A stretch of 64,000 bases of DNA from positions 3,147,501 through 3,211,500 of the forward strand of contig NZ_CP060822.1 in the NCBI RefSeq assembly GCF_014489415.1, given 5' to 3'. The notes under the pieces were generated by a model. It did not search any database. It was not told where the DNA came from and worked only from the letters and a program-made list of their open reading frames with translations. This DNA comes from Cylindrospermopsis curvispora GIHE-G1. GTDB lineage: Bacteria > Cyanobacteriota > Cyanobacteriia > Cyanobacteriales > Nostocaceae. A program made the position numbers and the translations under genes. This document shows positions 37,926 through 48,403 of this stretch, piece by piece. Position 1 is the first letter of the stretch. Each line of letters begins with the position of its first letter.

Positions 37926-38552
37926 ATGATTGATAACACAGGTGATTTAGATAATCAGAAACCTTTCCTTCCCTCCGTGGATTGGGAATTGTTGACAGCA
38001 ATATTAGAACCGGAAGATGAAACTTATCCTTGGAATCTTGCAAGTGACCAAGCGGATGATTATTTTCAAAAACTAGCAGCGCCATTGCACTCTGACCTAC
38101 TGTTGATGGAAAGTCTCGATCAGCAAGGGGAAAATTTCTATAATTCTCTTGACCAGATCTGGACTCAGGTTTATAACTCTAAAGCTGACCGTGATGAAAG
38201 ACCACGCACTACCCTAAATGATATTTTTGGCACGTTTGTTCCTTCCCACTACCTTGATCAGATTATGGAAGCAGCAAAGAAAACCTTCCATGATATGGAA
38301 CATTCTACCAGTGAGAAGATTGTGGGTTGTGTTCAATCTTTGTTACCTAATTGGGATATGGAAGACCTATTAGTTTTGGCACGTCCTATTGCTTACTCCA
38401 TGAGAAGTGCTCCACAGGATAAATCGGAACACAACTTACCAAATCGCAATTGGACTGAATTATCAGAGGTAGAACGGGCAAAGACTTGTTTAGTAGTGGC
38501 TGACTATGCCTTAAAAGCAGTTTCTACGCAAGCAGCAGAAAATGGAGAGTAG
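37926..38552 (+). CDS. Unknown acidic protein in the FHA cluster
   Basis: The product is 208 aa from the ATG at 37926. No recognised domain, signal peptide or membrane segment. It is rich in Asp/Glu and in Trp (VDWELLTAILEPEDETYPWN, LPNWDMEDLLVLARPIAYSM), likely mostly helical. It contains several Thr residues in acidic settings (for example PRTTLNDIF) that could in principle be FHA ligands if phosphorylated. It lies 99 bp after the CHAT-FHA gene on the same strand and converges with the FHA-PrsW gene with a 3-bp gap. A partner or target role for its neighbours is possible, not shown. Confidence 0.75.
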   Translation: MIDNTGDLDNQKPFLPSVDWELLTAILEPEDETYPWNLASDQADDYFQKLAAPLHSDLLLMESLDQQGENFYNSLDQIWTQVYNSKADRDERPRTTLNDIFGTFVPSHYLDQIMEAAKKTFHDMEHSTSEKIVGCVQSLLPNWDMEDLLVLARPIAYSMRSAPQDKSEHNLPNRNWTELSEVERAKTCLVVADYALKAVSTQAAENGE

Positions 38553-38555
38553 TAT

Positions 38556-39908
38556 TTATTTCGGATCCAGAAACCGGGTGGCAAAATTATGCGATCGCGT
38601 AGGTGATAATACTCGAGCTTTGAGGATAGCAGCCATCAAAAAAGCATAGGACAAAACACCTACAATTACTAGTAGTAGAGCATTAATGGAACCGGTAGCA
38701 TTCCAGAGAGCATGGAGAGCGGAGGCGGTGAAATAACCAACACCCAGGATTTGCCAACTCATGCGGGGTTTGAGGGTGGCCAAACCGATGAAGTAACCTA
38801 AATACCCACTATAAGCCATGTGTCCAGCTACGGAACCCAAAATCCGGGGGATAAGTAACTGTAAACCGATGAGTTGACCAGTACCTACTCCCGATTGCTG
38901 GCTAATATTTTGGGTGATTACAGGAACATATTGGCCAAGGGTTTCTAGTAGAGTAAACCCCACCGCTGATGCAGTCCCCAGAAGAATGCCATCTAGTGGT
39001 TCCCCAACCCCTATCCTTTCCCTCCAGGGGGATGGTAGGGATTTGCCTAAAAAATAGGCGCCTATTACCGGTAGGGCCTTGAGTAGTTCCTCCATTAACC
39101 CAGCTCCGAAAAACATTCTGATCAATAATTCTGTGAATGTGTCACTACCGGAGGGTGATAAACTACCAGGGAGAATTTCTCGAAAAACAAATATAAATAA
39201 ATCTAATAATGGACTGACTAAAATCAGCATGGTGCTTAGGGCCATGGCCATGAGTATCCACCATGGTTTTTGTTTGCCACAAAGTTGATAAACGAAATAA
39301 TAAGCGGCTGATCCAATATAAGAACCGACAATTACTTGATTAGCTTGGGGATATCCCACGGTAGCAAACATTAACACGACAAAAATTACTGTTAGTATCC
39401 CTGGTATAAGATATGCTTTACTAGTTAAGTCTTTACCTGTGGAAATTATAGGAAATAACTGGGTGAAACTAACTCCATCGTGCTTTGATTGTTGTTGAGT
39501 TGTTTTTCCTGGTACTATAACTGTAGCTGGATTAACTGGGACAGTTCTGGATACAGGTATGGTTTCACATTCAAAGATAAATTCAGGACCATCATAACCC
39601 AAAGAAATGCGATCGCCATTTTGTAGCTCTTGAGGTCCCCGTAGTAGTTGTCCATTGAGGAAAGTGCCATTAGCACTGTTTAAATCACAAATGGTCCAGG
39701 TGAACTTACTTTCTGGAGGACGAACAACCGCATGACGACGGGACACCATTCTATAGGTTATAGCGTCCAAGACAACCTGACAACCGGGGTCACGTCCCAT
39801 GACCATTTCCCGATGGGAAAGCAGTGGGTAGCGGGATTCTGGACTGGAAACCGCTTCACTAGACACCAGTCTCAAAAATGCATTCTGTCTTGGGTTTTTG
39901 CCTATCAT
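38556..39908 (-). CDS. FHA domain fused to a PrsW-type intramembrane protease
   Basis: A 450-aa protein. Residues 28-110 are an FHA domain (MVMGRDPGCQVVLD, VSRRHAVVRPP, LNSANGTFLNGQLL, GDRISLG). From about residue 165 there are 8-9 membrane helices of the PrsW/CAAX-type glutamic protease family. The active-site elements are visible as MEELLKALPVIGAYFLG (E-E), TLLETLGQY (E), GHMAYSGYLGYF (H) and SALHALWN (H). PrsW proteins cleave membrane proteins, classically anti-sigma factors. Fusion to FHA suggests recruitment of phosphorylated substrates to the membrane. It is convergent with the unknown gene and divergent from nothing known. Confidence 0.88.
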   Translation of the reverse strand: MIGKNPRQNAFLRLVSSEAVSSPESRYPLLSHREMVMGRDPGCQVVLDAITYRMVSRRHAVVRPPESKFTWTICDLNSANGTFLNGQLLRGPQELQNGDRISLGYDGPEFIFECETIPVSRTVPVNPATVIVPGKTTQQQSKHDGVSFTQLFPIISTGKDLTSKAYLIPGILTVIFVVLMFATVGYPQANQVIVGSYIGSAAYYFVYQLCGKQKPWWILMAMALSTMLILVSPLLDLFIFVFREILPGSLSPSGSDTFTELLIRMFFGAGLMEELLKALPVIGAYFLGKSLPSPWRERIGVGEPLDGILLGTASAVGFTLLETLGQYVPVITQNISQQSGVGTGQLIGLQLLIPRILGSVAGHMAYSGYLGYFIGLATLKPRMSWQILGVGYFTASALHALWNATGSINALLLVIVGVLSYAFLMAAILKARVLSPTRSHNFATRFLDPK

Positions 39909-39939
39909 TTACTTAGCAGTTGATGAGAATGTTGTTGGC

Positions 39940-40425
39940 TTATTCATTAGTTATCACCAAACCTGTGGGCGGATCCAAATGAAATTCCGCCATTGCTTTG
40001 GGAAAATTTTTATTTTCATGACTGGGGAGACTTAACTTGACCAGTACAAACCTTTGTAACGGAGTTAAGTCTTGCCACTGCTCCAGGGCGATCTTAGCAC
40101 CTATGGTCTCTACTTTTTCAATAAGTTGTTTAGGTAGGGTGGTAGGATCTAGCCAAGGGGGATGGGGATCCGTGGGAAGCAAAGAGGGATAGGTTCCCGT
40201 GTATTTAAAAACCAATTCCCTTAAATAGTTTTGGTAGTTTTGTATTTCCCCTGGTGTAAAGCAGGGTAATGTAACTAGAGTATCACGTTCTGGGAGACTA
40301 ATCTGATGCCAATGAGCCAATTTTAGTTTAATTCCACATGTATCCAGCTTATAACGGACTATCATGGGTATACAACGAAGGGTGGCTATAAAATCAGCTT
40401 CAAATTGGAAAAACTCGGTAGACAT
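39940..40425 (-). CDS. narM: Nitrate reductase-associated protein NarM
   Basis: The 161-aa protein opens with FFQFEADFIATLRCIPMIVR and has LKLAHWHQISLPERDTLVTL. The C-terminal half repeats that pattern (LEQWQDLTPLQRFVLVKLS). This matches the NARM family, needed for active nitrate reductase in cyanobacteria, probably in cofactor insertion or as a small partner of NarB. It lies near the narB end of the nitrate cluster with psiE between. No GTA-N8-TAC site is seen in the 60 bp upstream, so control may be indirect or by a site further away. Confidence 0.9.
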   Translation of the reverse strand: MSTEFFQFEADFIATLRCIPMIVRYKLDTCGIKLKLAHWHQISLPERDTLVTLPCFTPGEIQNYQNYLRELVFKYTGTYPSLLPTDPHPPWLDPTTLPKQLIEKVETIGAKIALEQWQDLTPLQRFVLVKLSLPSHENKNFPKAMAEFHLDPPTGLVITNE

Positions 40426-40485
40426 AACAGGAAATTAGGATCCTCAATTTTTATGACCAGTTATTGTTGTCCAACTAAGTTACAA

Positions 40486-40935
40486 CTAATGTTTATTGCG
40501 ACTTTGGATAATGAAATAGCTAATAGATAGAGCTAGTACGGCAATTCCCAACCCAATAATATCAATTCCTGTCACTTTTTCCAAGTCTAGGATAATGATT
40601 TTTCTAGCAACAGCAATTAAAGAAGTAACAATAACTAATTCTACTTGAAAAACATGCTTTTGTAGGTAGGCCGTAATATTTTCTAAAATTTCTAAAGCAA
40701 TGAGAATATTTAAAAACAAACCAAATATCTTAAACAAAATAGTATTAAACTTGCCATAGGGAGCATCAAATAACTCTTTAAGCAGAAAAACTGTTAAGTC
40801 CGCAATGGCCACAAGGATTACCACCACCATTAAAATAGAAAGAACCTTAGAAACTATCACCACAACATTTTCAATCAAGTGCATGAAATTATCATCACTG
40901 GTGAAAGTTTTCAGTTGCCTAAAAAACTTCTTCAT
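40486..40935 (-). CDS. PsiE-like membrane protein
   Basis: A 149-aa integral membrane protein with four helices (IENVVVIVSKVLSILMVVVI, LFKIFGLFLNILIALEILE, VELVIVTSLIAVARKIII, IIGLGIAVLALSISYFII). The conserved blocks LEILENITAYLQKH and VTSLIAVARKIIILD fit the phosphate-starvation-inducible E family (PsiE), named for its induction in E. coli. Its activity is unknown. It sits between narB and narM on the same strand, which is unexpected for a phosphate gene. A palindrome between narB and this gene suggests separate transcription. Confidence 0.85.
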   Translation of the reverse strand: MKKFFRQLKTFTSDDNFMHLIENVVVIVSKVLSILMVVVILVAIADLTVFLLKELFDAPYGKFNTILFKIFGLFLNILIALEILENITAYLQKHVFQVELVIVTSLIAVARKIIILDLEKVTGIDIIGLGIAVLALSISYFIIQSRNKH

Positions 40936-40975
40936 TGGATTTACAATACCCCATCAAGTAAACAAATTACGTAAA

Positions 40976-40991
40976 TTCTCCTGTAGGAGAA
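40976..40991 (-). terminator. Hairpin downstream of narB
   Basis: TTCTCCTGTAGGAGAA, a perfect 7-bp stem with a two-base loop, 40 nt past the narB stop and 41 nt before psiE. Probable 3' end of the nirA operon. Confidence 0.55.
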
Positions 40992-41031
40992 CCCACCGAG
41001 TATCTTACCATATCCAGTGGGGTACATTTTT

Positions 41032-43176
41032 TTAAGATTGAATAGGAATTAACTGTACAGCACAGGCTTTCAATTCTGGCTGAAAAGAGTCTGGACAAGA
41101 CGCAGAATGAGTAAGGGTATTAGCTTCAGAATTTTCTGACCATAGTTTACCCCAATGCATAGGGACAAAAACAGTACCAGGGGAGATAGTCAAAGTGATT
41201 TTAGCAGGAAATTCCGCTGCACCACGACGGGAACGAACCATCACCAACTGATGATCAGCAAGCTGTAACTTGAGCGCATCACGGGGATGAATTTCCAAAA
41301 AAGGCTCAGGGTGCATTTGACAAATCTTATCAATTCTTCCTGTACGTGTTTGGGTATGCCAATGGCCATATAATCTTCCTGAAGTGAGAATAAAGGGATA
41401 TTCAGGGTCTGGAGGTTCAGCTAAACCCCGAGAAAAACATGCTGCAAACTGAGCCTTGCCATCATGAGTATAAAAACGTAAATCTGTATATAATCGTTTA
41501 ACTTCCTGATAATTATCTTGAGAAAAAGGCCAATGAGTTGGACCATTAGCAGTTAGAAACTCATAACTTAAACCCGACATATCACAGGGACGATGACGAG
41601 TTAATTGCACAAATTCCCGATAAACCTCACTAGAATCCTGAAAATTAAACTGATGTGAAAAACCCAACCTTCTACCAACCTCAGCGAAGATTTCCCAATC
41701 AGACTTAGCCAATTGTGGAGGATTTTTAAAAGCAGAACATAGGGTGATTCGACGTTCCGAATTAGTCATCACCCCAGTTTTTTCACCCCATTGAGCAGCG
41801 GGTAATAAAAGATGAGCGTAGTTAGCAGTTTCCGTGGGATAATAGGCATCCTGATAAATAGTAAAAGGGGATTGTAACAATGCTTTTTTAGTTCTTTCTA
41901 AATCCGGCATACTTACAGCTGGATTAGTTGCTGCTATCCATAATAGCTGCACATTACCAGACTCCAAAGCCATAATCATTTCCCACACATTTAACCCAGG
42001 AATAGGTGAAATAGTACCTGGTTGTAAACCCCAAAATTCCTCCACTTCCAACCGATGTTGTGGATTTTTAATTAATCTGTATCCGGGCAATAAATGTGCT
42101 AAACCACCCGCTTCCCTACCACCCATAGCATTAGGTTGACCAGTTAAAGAAAAAGGACCTGCACCTGGTTTTCCCACCTGTCCTGTGAGGAGGTGTAAAT
42201 CAATAATACTCCTTACCTTAGCAGTCCCTTCAGAAGATTGGTTCACACCCATTGACCACAAAGAAAGCACAGATTGGGCTTGACCCCAATATTTAGCAGC
42301 GGTTTCTAAATCTGCCAAAGAAATACCACATCGACTGGTAACAAGATCGGGAGAATAGTAATTAATGACTTGGATATAATCTGCGAAATTGCTAGTATAG
42401 TTATCCACAAAATTTACATCCCAAGAATTCCATTTCACCAATAGATGGGCCATACCATTCAACAAATCAATATCAGTACCCGGAACAATGGCTAAATGTA
42501 AATCAGCTGTTTTAGCAGTGGGAGTGGAACGGGGGTCAACCACCACCATTTTCACGTGAGGATTTTTCTTATGATATTTAGCTAACCGGTTAAAAATAAT
42601 GGGGTGACATTCTGCAGTATTAGTACCTATTAAAAAAACGCAGTCAGTTAATTCTAAATCGTCATAACAGCAAGGAGGGCCATCAGCACCAAAACTTTGG
42701 AGATATCCAGATACCGCACTAGACATACAAAGACGGGAATTAGCATCGAAGTTATTAGTTCCTAAACAACCTTTCAGTAATTTTTGGGCAATATAATAAT
42801 CTTCAGTTTGAAACTGTCCAGAACCGTACATACAGATAGATTCTGCACCGTGAGTAACTAAAGTTTGTTGAATATGATTTGTAATGATAGTGAAGGCTTC
42901 CTCCCAGGAAATCAAGCGAAAATCTTGTGTTAAAGATTCTCGAAACATGGGATATTGCAATCTATTTTTATATATTGCTTCTGCAACAGTTGCACCTTTA
43001 ACACATACCATTCCTTGACTAGAGGGATGAGATTTATCTCCACGAACACGCCAATTAACAGTTTCTTGATCACCCGTATTATCCGTAGTGGAACTTGGAT
43101 GTTGGGTAGGGGAAGAGACTTCTAATCCACAACCCACACCACAATAGGGACAAAGTGTTTTGATAAATTCGGTCAT
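41032..43176 (-). CDS. narB: Ferredoxin-nitrate reductase
   Basis: The product is 714 aa from the ATG at 43176. It is a molybdopterin (bis-MGD) oxidoreductase that reduces nitrate to nitrite with ferredoxin. The N-terminal 4Fe-4S site is [13 protein letters not shown] plus GMVCVKG. Other family blocks are [55 protein letters not shown] and [20 protein letters not shown]. The MGD-binding C-terminal domain includes [18 protein letters not shown]. The upstream in-frame residues from 43209 overlap the nrtD end and are not family-like. It is the last gene of the operon, 13 bp after nrtD. Confidence 0.96.
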   Translation of the reverse strand: MTEFIKTLCPYCGVGCGLEVSSPTQHPSSTTDNTGDQETVNWRVRGDKSHPSSQGMVCVKGATVAEAIYKNRLQYPMFRESLTQDFRLISWEEAFTIITNHIQQTLVTHGAESICMYGSGQFQTEDYYIAQKLLKGCLGTNNFDANSRLCMSSAVSGYLQSFGADGPPCCYDDLELTDCVFLIGTNTAECHPIIFNRLAKYHKKNPHVKMVVVDPRSTPTAKTADLHLAIVPGTDIDLLNGMAHLLVKWNSWDVNFVDNYTSNFADYIQVINYYSPDLVTSRCGISLADLETAAKYWGQAQSVLSLWSMGVNQSSEGTAKVRSIIDLHLLTGQVGKPGAGPFSLTGQPNAMGGREAGGLAHLLPGYRLIKNPQHRLEVEEFWGLQPGTISPIPGLNVWEMIMALESGNVQLLWIAATNPAVSMPDLERTKKALLQSPFTIYQDAYYPTETANYAHLLLPAAQWGEKTGVMTNSERRITLCSAFKNPPQLAKSDWEIFAEVGRRLGFSHQFNFQDSSEVYREFVQLTRHRPCDMSGLSYEFLTANGPTHWPFSQDNYQEVKRLYTDLRFYTHDGKAQFAACFSRGLAEPPDPEYPFILTSGRLYGHWHTQTRTGRIDKICQMHPEPFLEIHPRDALKLQLADHQLVMVRSRRGAAEFPAKITLTISPGTVFVPMHWGKLWSENSEANTLTHSASCPDSFQPELKACAVQLIPIQS

Positions 43177-43189
43177 ATTGGTGGATAAA

Positions 43190-44056
43190 CTACTCTTCAA
43201 TATGAGCACAACGACGATAAAGAAAATCCAGAGCGTAGTTCCTCAAATGATAATATTCTGTACTTTCCATAATCTGACGACGCTGACGGGGACGAGAAAA
43301 AGGAATATCTAATATTTCACCAATATTAGCAGCAGGTCCATTTGTCATCATGACCAATTTATCAGCTAGAAAAAGAGCTTCGTCAATATCATGAGTAATC
43401 ATTAACACAGTAACTTGATGATCGGACCAAATTTGCAGTAGTTCCTCTTGTAATTCTTCCTTAGTAATTGCATCCAAAGCGCCAAAAGGTTCATCCAAAA
43501 TCAGAACTTGAGGACGAATAGCCAAAGCACGAGCAATAGCCACCCTTTGTTTCATACCTCCTGATATTTGATGGGGTTTCTTTTGAGCAGCTTCCGTCAG
43601 TCCTACCATACCTAAATGTTCTCTAACTATAAACCGTTTTTCAGCCTGGGTTTTATTAGGAAATACAGAATCAACAGCAAGATAAACATTTTCAAAAACA
43701 CTTAGCCAGGGAAGTAGACAATAGTTTTGAAAAACCATCATCCGGTCTGGTCCTGGTTCAGTAATAGGTTGACCTTGCAACCAGACCACACCATTGGTAG
43801 GTTGATTGAATCCAGAAATCATATTTAACAGTGTAGATTTACCACAACCCGAATGTCCAATGAAACAAATAAATTCTCCCTCTTGGACTTTGAGACTAAT
43901 GTTGTCTAAAACAGTATATGGTCCCTCGGAGGTGGGGTAAATTTTGTTTACACCGTCAATGAATAGGAAATCCCGTGATTTTTGGTGAGACTGTGGATTA
44001 CCTAAAGCTTGAAGCTGAGTATTTTTGGGGAGATTCAATGTGGTCATGACTTTCAT
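43190..44056 (-). CDS. nrtD: Nitrate ABC transporter ATP-binding protein NrtD
   Basis: A 288-aa ATPase of the nitrate/nitrite importer NrtABCD. It has Walker [10 protein letters not shown], the Q-loop [16 protein letters not shown], the signature [17 protein letters not shown], Walker [14 protein letters not shown] and the H-loop [10 protein letters not shown]. Unlike NrtC it has no substrate-binding-like extension. The first 28 residues are an unusual polar extension. The 117-bp gap to nrtC holds a hairpin repeat, longer than the other gaps in this operon. Confidence 0.96.
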   Translation of the reverse strand: MKVMTTLNLPKNTQLQALGNPQSHQKSRDFLFIDGVNKIYPTSEGPYTVLDNISLKVQEGEFICFIGHSGCGKSTLLNMISGFNQPTNGVVWLQGQPITEPGPDRMMVFQNYCLLPWLSVFENVYLAVDSVFPNKTQAEKRFIVREHLGMVGLTEAAQKKPHQISGGMKQRVAIARALAIRPQVLILDEPFGALDAITKEELQEELLQIWSDHQVTVLMITHDIDEALFLADKLVMMTNGPAANIGEILDIPFSRPRQRRQIMESTEYYHLRNYALDFLYRRCAHIEE

Positions 44057-44086
44057 CCTTTAATTTTAATTTAGTTAATTCAGTCT

Positions 44087-44172
44087 AATATAAGATGAAC
44101 GTAGGTTGGGTTGAAGTATGAAACCCAACGCCCGCACGGGTAACCCATCCTATAAATAATTGTGCCTCCCTA
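44087..44172 (-). repeat. Dispersed palindromic repeat, copy 2, inside the nirA operon
   Basis: This inverted copy of 827-922 fills most of the nrtC-nrtD spacer, ending two bases short of the nrtC stop codon. It lacks about 10 bp in the first stem-loop. Hairpins here could stabilise upstream mRNA or reduce nrtD-narB expression. Confidence 0.8.
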
Positions 44173-44173
44173 T

Positions 44174-46147
44174 TTAAACCAGAGCTTCTTCAACTCGCAC
44201 CTGGGATTTAATGGCTAAACCTTTAAGATATTCTAAGGGTTGAGAGGGATTAAATGTTTTACCATCAAATAACTGAATGGATTCTTCCCTACCAATATCC
44301 AAAATTCCCACTTCTCTTGCAGCTACACCAAAGATATCTGGACGACAAACTCGGTCAATTATTTCTACCCAGTTTTTGGGGAAAGCAATAAAACCCCACC
44401 GGGCTAATTGGGTAAGAATCCAGAGCATTTCGTGACGGTTGGGATAGTTGGCTTGGTGCAGATAAAACTGATGGGAAGTTTGGGAATGTCGATGATAGTT
44501 ACTTTGATAACTTTCTAATAATTCAGAGCGTAAATTTACATGATGATCACCTATATATTGAGGTTGAGAAATTAGACTGACAATTTCTGACTCATTACGA
44601 ATATCATCACAATATTCACAAGCTGCTAGGAGCGATTTAACTAAGGCTAAATGTGTTTGAGGATATTGTTGAGACCAATCTTCTGTGACTCCTAGTATTT
44701 TATCTACATGTCCCTGCCAAATATCTGAAGTGGGCAACATAATAAACCCCAGATTTTGCTCAACAGCACAGGTATTCCAGGGTTCACTAACACAATAACC
44801 ATCTACTTTTCTTTCCTGGATAAAATCAACCATTTCATCCGGTGGAATTACTATTAATTTGACATCCTTATCTGGTTCAATACCACTTGCTGCTAACCAA
44901 TAACGCAATAACAAATTTTGCATTGATGCTGGATGAACAACTCCCAAAGTGTAAGTTTTATCAAGGTCAGTGTTGACTGTTTTTTCTAGATCTGCAGCAT
45001 TCCTTACACCATTTGCCCGTAGTTTTTGGCTTAAAGTAATAGCACTACCGTTGCGAGATAGAGTCATTGCTGTTACCATGGGAGTCGGTGTTTTTCCCAT
45101 AGCACCTAGAGTCATGGCTAATGGCATACCAGCAACCATTTGAGCAGCATCCAGCTTACCACTAGCTACACTTTGGGCAATATCTTGCCAATTTTTTTCA
45201 GGTATTAGGTTCACTTGTAAACCACATTCTGCAAAAAAACCTTTTTCTTGGGCAATGATTAAAGGTGCAGCTTGGGTGATAGGAAGATAACCGATTTGTA
45301 AGTGAACTTTTTCTGGTTGATTGGTGGAAATCAGAACTGGTGATATGGTTTGTTTTTGACGCTGTTTTGCCAGTTTCTGTTGGTTTAGGAAGTAGATCAT
45401 TTGATTCCGCAGATTGTAATAACTGGGATGTTCAACTACCTCTAATCTTTGTCGGGGACGGGGAATAGGTACTTCTAAAATTTGTCCGATGTGTGCTTCC
45501 GGTCCATTGGTTAACATCACAATTCGGTCACTTAATAATAGTGCTTCATCTACGTCATGTGTTACCATCACACAGGTAATTTTATATTCATTACAAATTT
45601 TCATTAATTGCTCTTGCAAATTACCCCTCGTTAGAGCATCCAAAGCACCAAAAGGTTCATCCAACAATAACAATTTTGGTCTGGTAGCTAAAGCACGAGC
45701 AATGGCCACTCTTTGTTTCATCCCCCCAGATAATTGACCAGGAAGTTTTTTAGTAGCACGACGTAACCCTACTAAGTCAATATGTTCCGCAATGATTTTC
45801 TGGCGTTCTCCTACAGATAGATTCTGATGTACCTCATCTACTGCTAAGGCAATATTGCCCTCAACTGTTAACCAGGGAAGTAAGGAGTAATTTTGAAAAA
45901 TTACCATTCTATCTGGACCTGGTTCTCTAACTTCCCGACCTTCTAAAGTCACCCCACCAATAGTGGCTTGATCTAGACCAGCAATAATATTTAGGAGAGT
46001 GGATTTACCACAGCCAGAATGACCGATGAGAGAAATAAATTCTCCTTGATTAACCTTCAACTCAATATTTTTCAAAGCAATATATTTACCACCATGAGGG
46101 AGGTTGAATATTTTATCTACATGGTCAATTTCTACAAAGGTGTTCAT
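44174..46147 (-). CDS. nrtC: Nitrate ABC transporter ATPase with regulatory domain, NrtC
   Basis: The product is 657 aa from the ATG at 46147. Residues about 1-260 are the ABC ATPase ([65 protein letters not shown]). Residues about 275-657 are an NrtA-like domain ([45 protein letters not shown]) that in Synechococcus mediates ammonium inhibition of uptake. The fusion is the diagnostic NrtC layout. It starts 25 bp after nrtB. The upstream in-frame residues to 46195 overlap nrtB and are rejected. Confidence 0.96.
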   Translation of the reverse strand: MNTFVEIDHVDKIFNLPHGGKYIALKNIELKVNQGEFISLIGHSGCGKSTLLNIIAGLDQATIGGVTLEGREVREPGPDRMVIFQNYSLLPWLTVEGNIALAVDEVHQNLSVGERQKIIAEHIDLVGLRRATKKLPGQLSGGMKQRVAIARALATRPKLLLLDEPFGALDALTRGNLQEQLMKICNEYKITCVMVTHDVDEALLLSDRIVMLTNGPEAHIGQILEVPIPRPRQRLEVVEHPSYYNLRNQMIYFLNQQKLAKQRQKQTISPVLISTNQPEKVHLQIGYLPITQAAPLIIAQEKGFFAECGLQVNLIPEKNWQDIAQSVASGKLDAAQMVAGMPLAMTLGAMGKTPTPMVTAMTLSRNGSAITLSQKLRANGVRNAADLEKTVNTDLDKTYTLGVVHPASMQNLLLRYWLAASGIEPDKDVKLIVIPPDEMVDFIQERKVDGYCVSEPWNTCAVEQNLGFIMLPTSDIWQGHVDKILGVTEDWSQQYPQTHLALVKSLLAACEYCDDIRNESEIVSLISQPQYIGDHHVNLRSELLESYQSNYHRHSQTSHQFYLHQANYPNRHEMLWILTQLARWGFIAFPKNWVEIIDRVCRPDIFGVAAREVGILDIGREESIQLFDGKTFNPSQPLEYLKGLAIKSQVRVEEALV

Positions 46148-46172
46148 GGTCTTCTGGTGATTATGGTAAAAG

Positions 46173-47024
46173 TTATTTTTGTTCTTTTTGTACAATCTTA
46201 TCAGCTATAAAAGCCACTGTTCTATCTAACATCAGTCCCACTATTCCCACATAGATTAGGGCGACAATAATCTCGCTCAAATTAGTATCTGTGGTAGTAT
46301 TATAAGCATCCCAAATAAATGAGCCTATGCCCACACCACCTACCAACATTTCTGCAGCTACAATGGCCAACCAAGATAACCCAATACCAATTCTCAGTCC
46401 AGTAAAAATATAGGGAACCGTGGCTGGGAAAACTATTTTTAAAAAATATTTGCCCTGACGTAAACGCAAAACGCGAGCCACATTTACATAGTCTTGGGGA
46501 ATATTTTGTACTCCCACAGTTGTATTTATTAAAATTGGCCAAATTGAAGTGATAAAAATCACAAAAATCGCTGAAGGATTGGCTTGTTGAAAAGCTGCTA
46601 AGGAAATAGGTAACCAAGCTAGGGGCGGAATAGTTCTTAATACCTGGAAAATAGGGTCTACCGCATTATATAAAAATCTATTAGCACCAATTAATATGCC
46701 CAGGAAAACACCCACAATGGTAGCGAGAGAAAACCCCAATCCTACTCTCCCTAGACTGGTCAAAATCTGCCAACCTAAGCCCTTATCGCTATCACCATTG
46801 TCAAAAAATGGCTGAATGATAAAGGGATCCCAGGTTTCAACAAAAGTTTCTAAAGGACCCGGTAATTGAAATCCCGGAATGGAACAGAGTAATTGCCACA
46901 ACATTAAAAATATGACCAGTCCACATAGTGGTGGTAATACCTTATGCACTAAAAATTTGTTAATTGTTTTAATTGCTTTTTTTTGTTTAGTGCTAATTTT
47001 CTGATTTGTTACCCCCACGGACAT
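46173..47024 (-). CDS. nrtB: Nitrate ABC transporter permease NrtB
   Basis: The product is 283 aa from the ATG at 47024, which follows AAGGAG. The frame is open to 47093 but those residues look non-coding. Five to six membrane helices are visible, with the binding-protein-dependent transport signature [20 protein letters not shown] (EAA loop equivalent) and [19 protein letters not shown]. The long periplasmic loop [17 protein letters not shown] is typical for NrtB. It forms the inner-membrane channel with NrtC and NrtD. Confidence 0.95.
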   Translation of the reverse strand: MSVGVTNQKISTKQKKAIKTINKFLVHKVLPPLCGLVIFLMLWQLLCSIPGFQLPGPLETFVETWDPFIIQPFFDNGDSDKGLGWQILTSLGRVGLGFSLATIVGVFLGILIGANRFLYNAVDPIFQVLRTIPPLAWLPISLAAFQQANPSAIFVIFITSIWPILINTTVGVQNIPQDYVNVARVLRLRQGKYFLKIVFPATVPYIFTGLRIGIGLSWLAIVAAEMLVGGVGIGSFIWDAYNTTTDTNLSEIIVALIYVGIVGLMLDRTVAFIADKIVQKEQK

Positions 47025-47111
47025 CTTCTTCTTGCTCCTTATTGTGGAAATTGGTCTTGTGATTTCGTGTCTCCCATAACTCCCGCACCCCATCTCAGAA
47101 TTGCTCGCGGA

Positions 47112-48392
47112 CTAGACCTTTTTAATGGGTAAACTGTTTAAATATTCTTCTGGTTTTTCTGGGTCAAACTTCACCCCATCAAAAAATGTTTCCACCCCTC
47201 GCGATGAACTAGTAGGAATTTCCGCTGCAGAGACTCCCAAAGCTATGGCCGCTTTTTTCCACAAATCTTCTCGATTTACCTGATCAACAATGGTTTTAAC
47301 ATCCGTATCCTTGGGTATGTAACCCCAACGAATATCCTCGGTCAAAAACCAAATATCATGGCTTTTATAGGGGTAGGAAGCATTGTCAGCCCAGAATTTC
47401 ATTCGATAGGCAAAATTTTCCACTTTCCGACTATCCCCATAGTCAATGTTTCCTTTGGAGCGTTCTAAAATGTCACTAACTGCAACATTAAAGTATTTCC
47501 TATCAGCACATATTTCGCACATTTCCGCTTTATTTTCATCTTTTTCACACCATTGTTGTGCTTCCAAAATGGCCATTAATAGTGCTTGTGCTGCATTGGG
47601 ATTTTGATCAACCCAATCTTTCCTCATGGTGAAGGCTTTTTCTGGATGATCCTTCCACAATTCTCCGGTTACTAAAGCTGAGTAACCCAATTTTTGACTA
47701 ACCAATTGGGCATTCCACGGTTCACCCACACAAAAAGCATCCACTGTACCTACTTTCATATTGGCCACCATTTGTGGTGGTGGAACTGGTTCTAATATGA
47801 CATCTTGGTCAGGATTAATCCCACCAGCAGCTAACCAATATCGGGTCCATAAATCATGGTTACCTCCGGGAAAGGTAATGGCAAGTTTGATGGGTTTTTG
47901 TGCAGATTTTGCTTGATATGCTGTTTCTTTAAGAGCTTTACTATCCAACCCAAGTTTTATGGCTTTGAATTTTTCAGCTACAGAAACGGCCTGACCATTA
48001 GTATTTAGTCTTGCCAGCACGTACATGGGTACTTTGTCATTAAGAGTCATTAAATATGGCATGGGACTGAGAATATGGGCACCATCAATACCACCACCTG
48101 ATGAACCAATTTTTAGATTGTCACGAGTCACTGGCCAAGACTTTTGTTTGCTAACCTCTACTTCAGTCATGCCATGTTTGGCAAAAAGTCCCTTCTCTTT
48201 GGCAATAATAAGAGGAGCTGAATCTGTTAGAGCGATAAATCCCAATTTAGCTTTAGTAGTCTCTAGTTTAGAAGAGTTGGAGTTTGTTGTTGTTGATCTG
48301 GAGTTATCAGATGAACAACCATGTGCTACAATCGCTGTCGCTGCTGTTACACTAGATGTGATCAGAAATTTTCTGCGGGAAATATTGCTCAT
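47112..48392 (-). CDS. nrtA: Nitrate/nitrite-binding lipoprotein NrtA
   Basis: A 426-aa periplasmic-side binding protein. The signal region MSNISRRKFLITSSVTAATA ends in a lipobox AHGC, so Cys-26 is probably lipidated. The twin Arg suggests Tat export. The mature part has KLGFIALTDSAPLIIAKEKG, IGSSGGGIDGAHILSPMPYL, FPGGNHDLWTRYWLAAGGIN and VDAFCVGEPWNAQL, as in other NrtA proteins, which bind nitrate with high affinity. It lies 11 bp after nirA and 88 bp before nrtB. Confidence 0.96.
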   Translation of the reverse strand: MSNISRRKFLITSSVTAATAIVAHGCSSDNSRSTTTNSNSSKLETTKAKLGFIALTDSAPLIIAKEKGLFAKHGMTEVEVSKQKSWPVTRDNLKIGSSGGGIDGAHILSPMPYLMTLNDKVPMYVLARLNTNGQAVSVAEKFKAIKLGLDSKALKETAYQAKSAQKPIKLAITFPGGNHDLWTRYWLAAGGINPDQDVILEPVPPPQMVANMKVGTVDAFCVGEPWNAQLVSQKLGYSALVTGELWKDHPEKAFTMRKDWVDQNPNAAQALLMAILEAQQWCEKDENKAEMCEICADRKYFNVAVSDILERSKGNIDYGDSRKVENFAYRMKFWADNASYPYKSHDIWFLTEDIRWGYIPKDTDVKTIVDQVNREDLWKKAAIALGVSAAEIPTSSSRGVETFFDGVKFDPEKPEEYLNSLPIKKV

Positions 48393-48403
48393 TTTAATTC
48401 TCT

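Noticed and set aside
40805-41035. 76-codon plus-strand frame opposite psiE
   Set aside because: Shadow frame; Thr/Ile-rich antisense of membrane helices.
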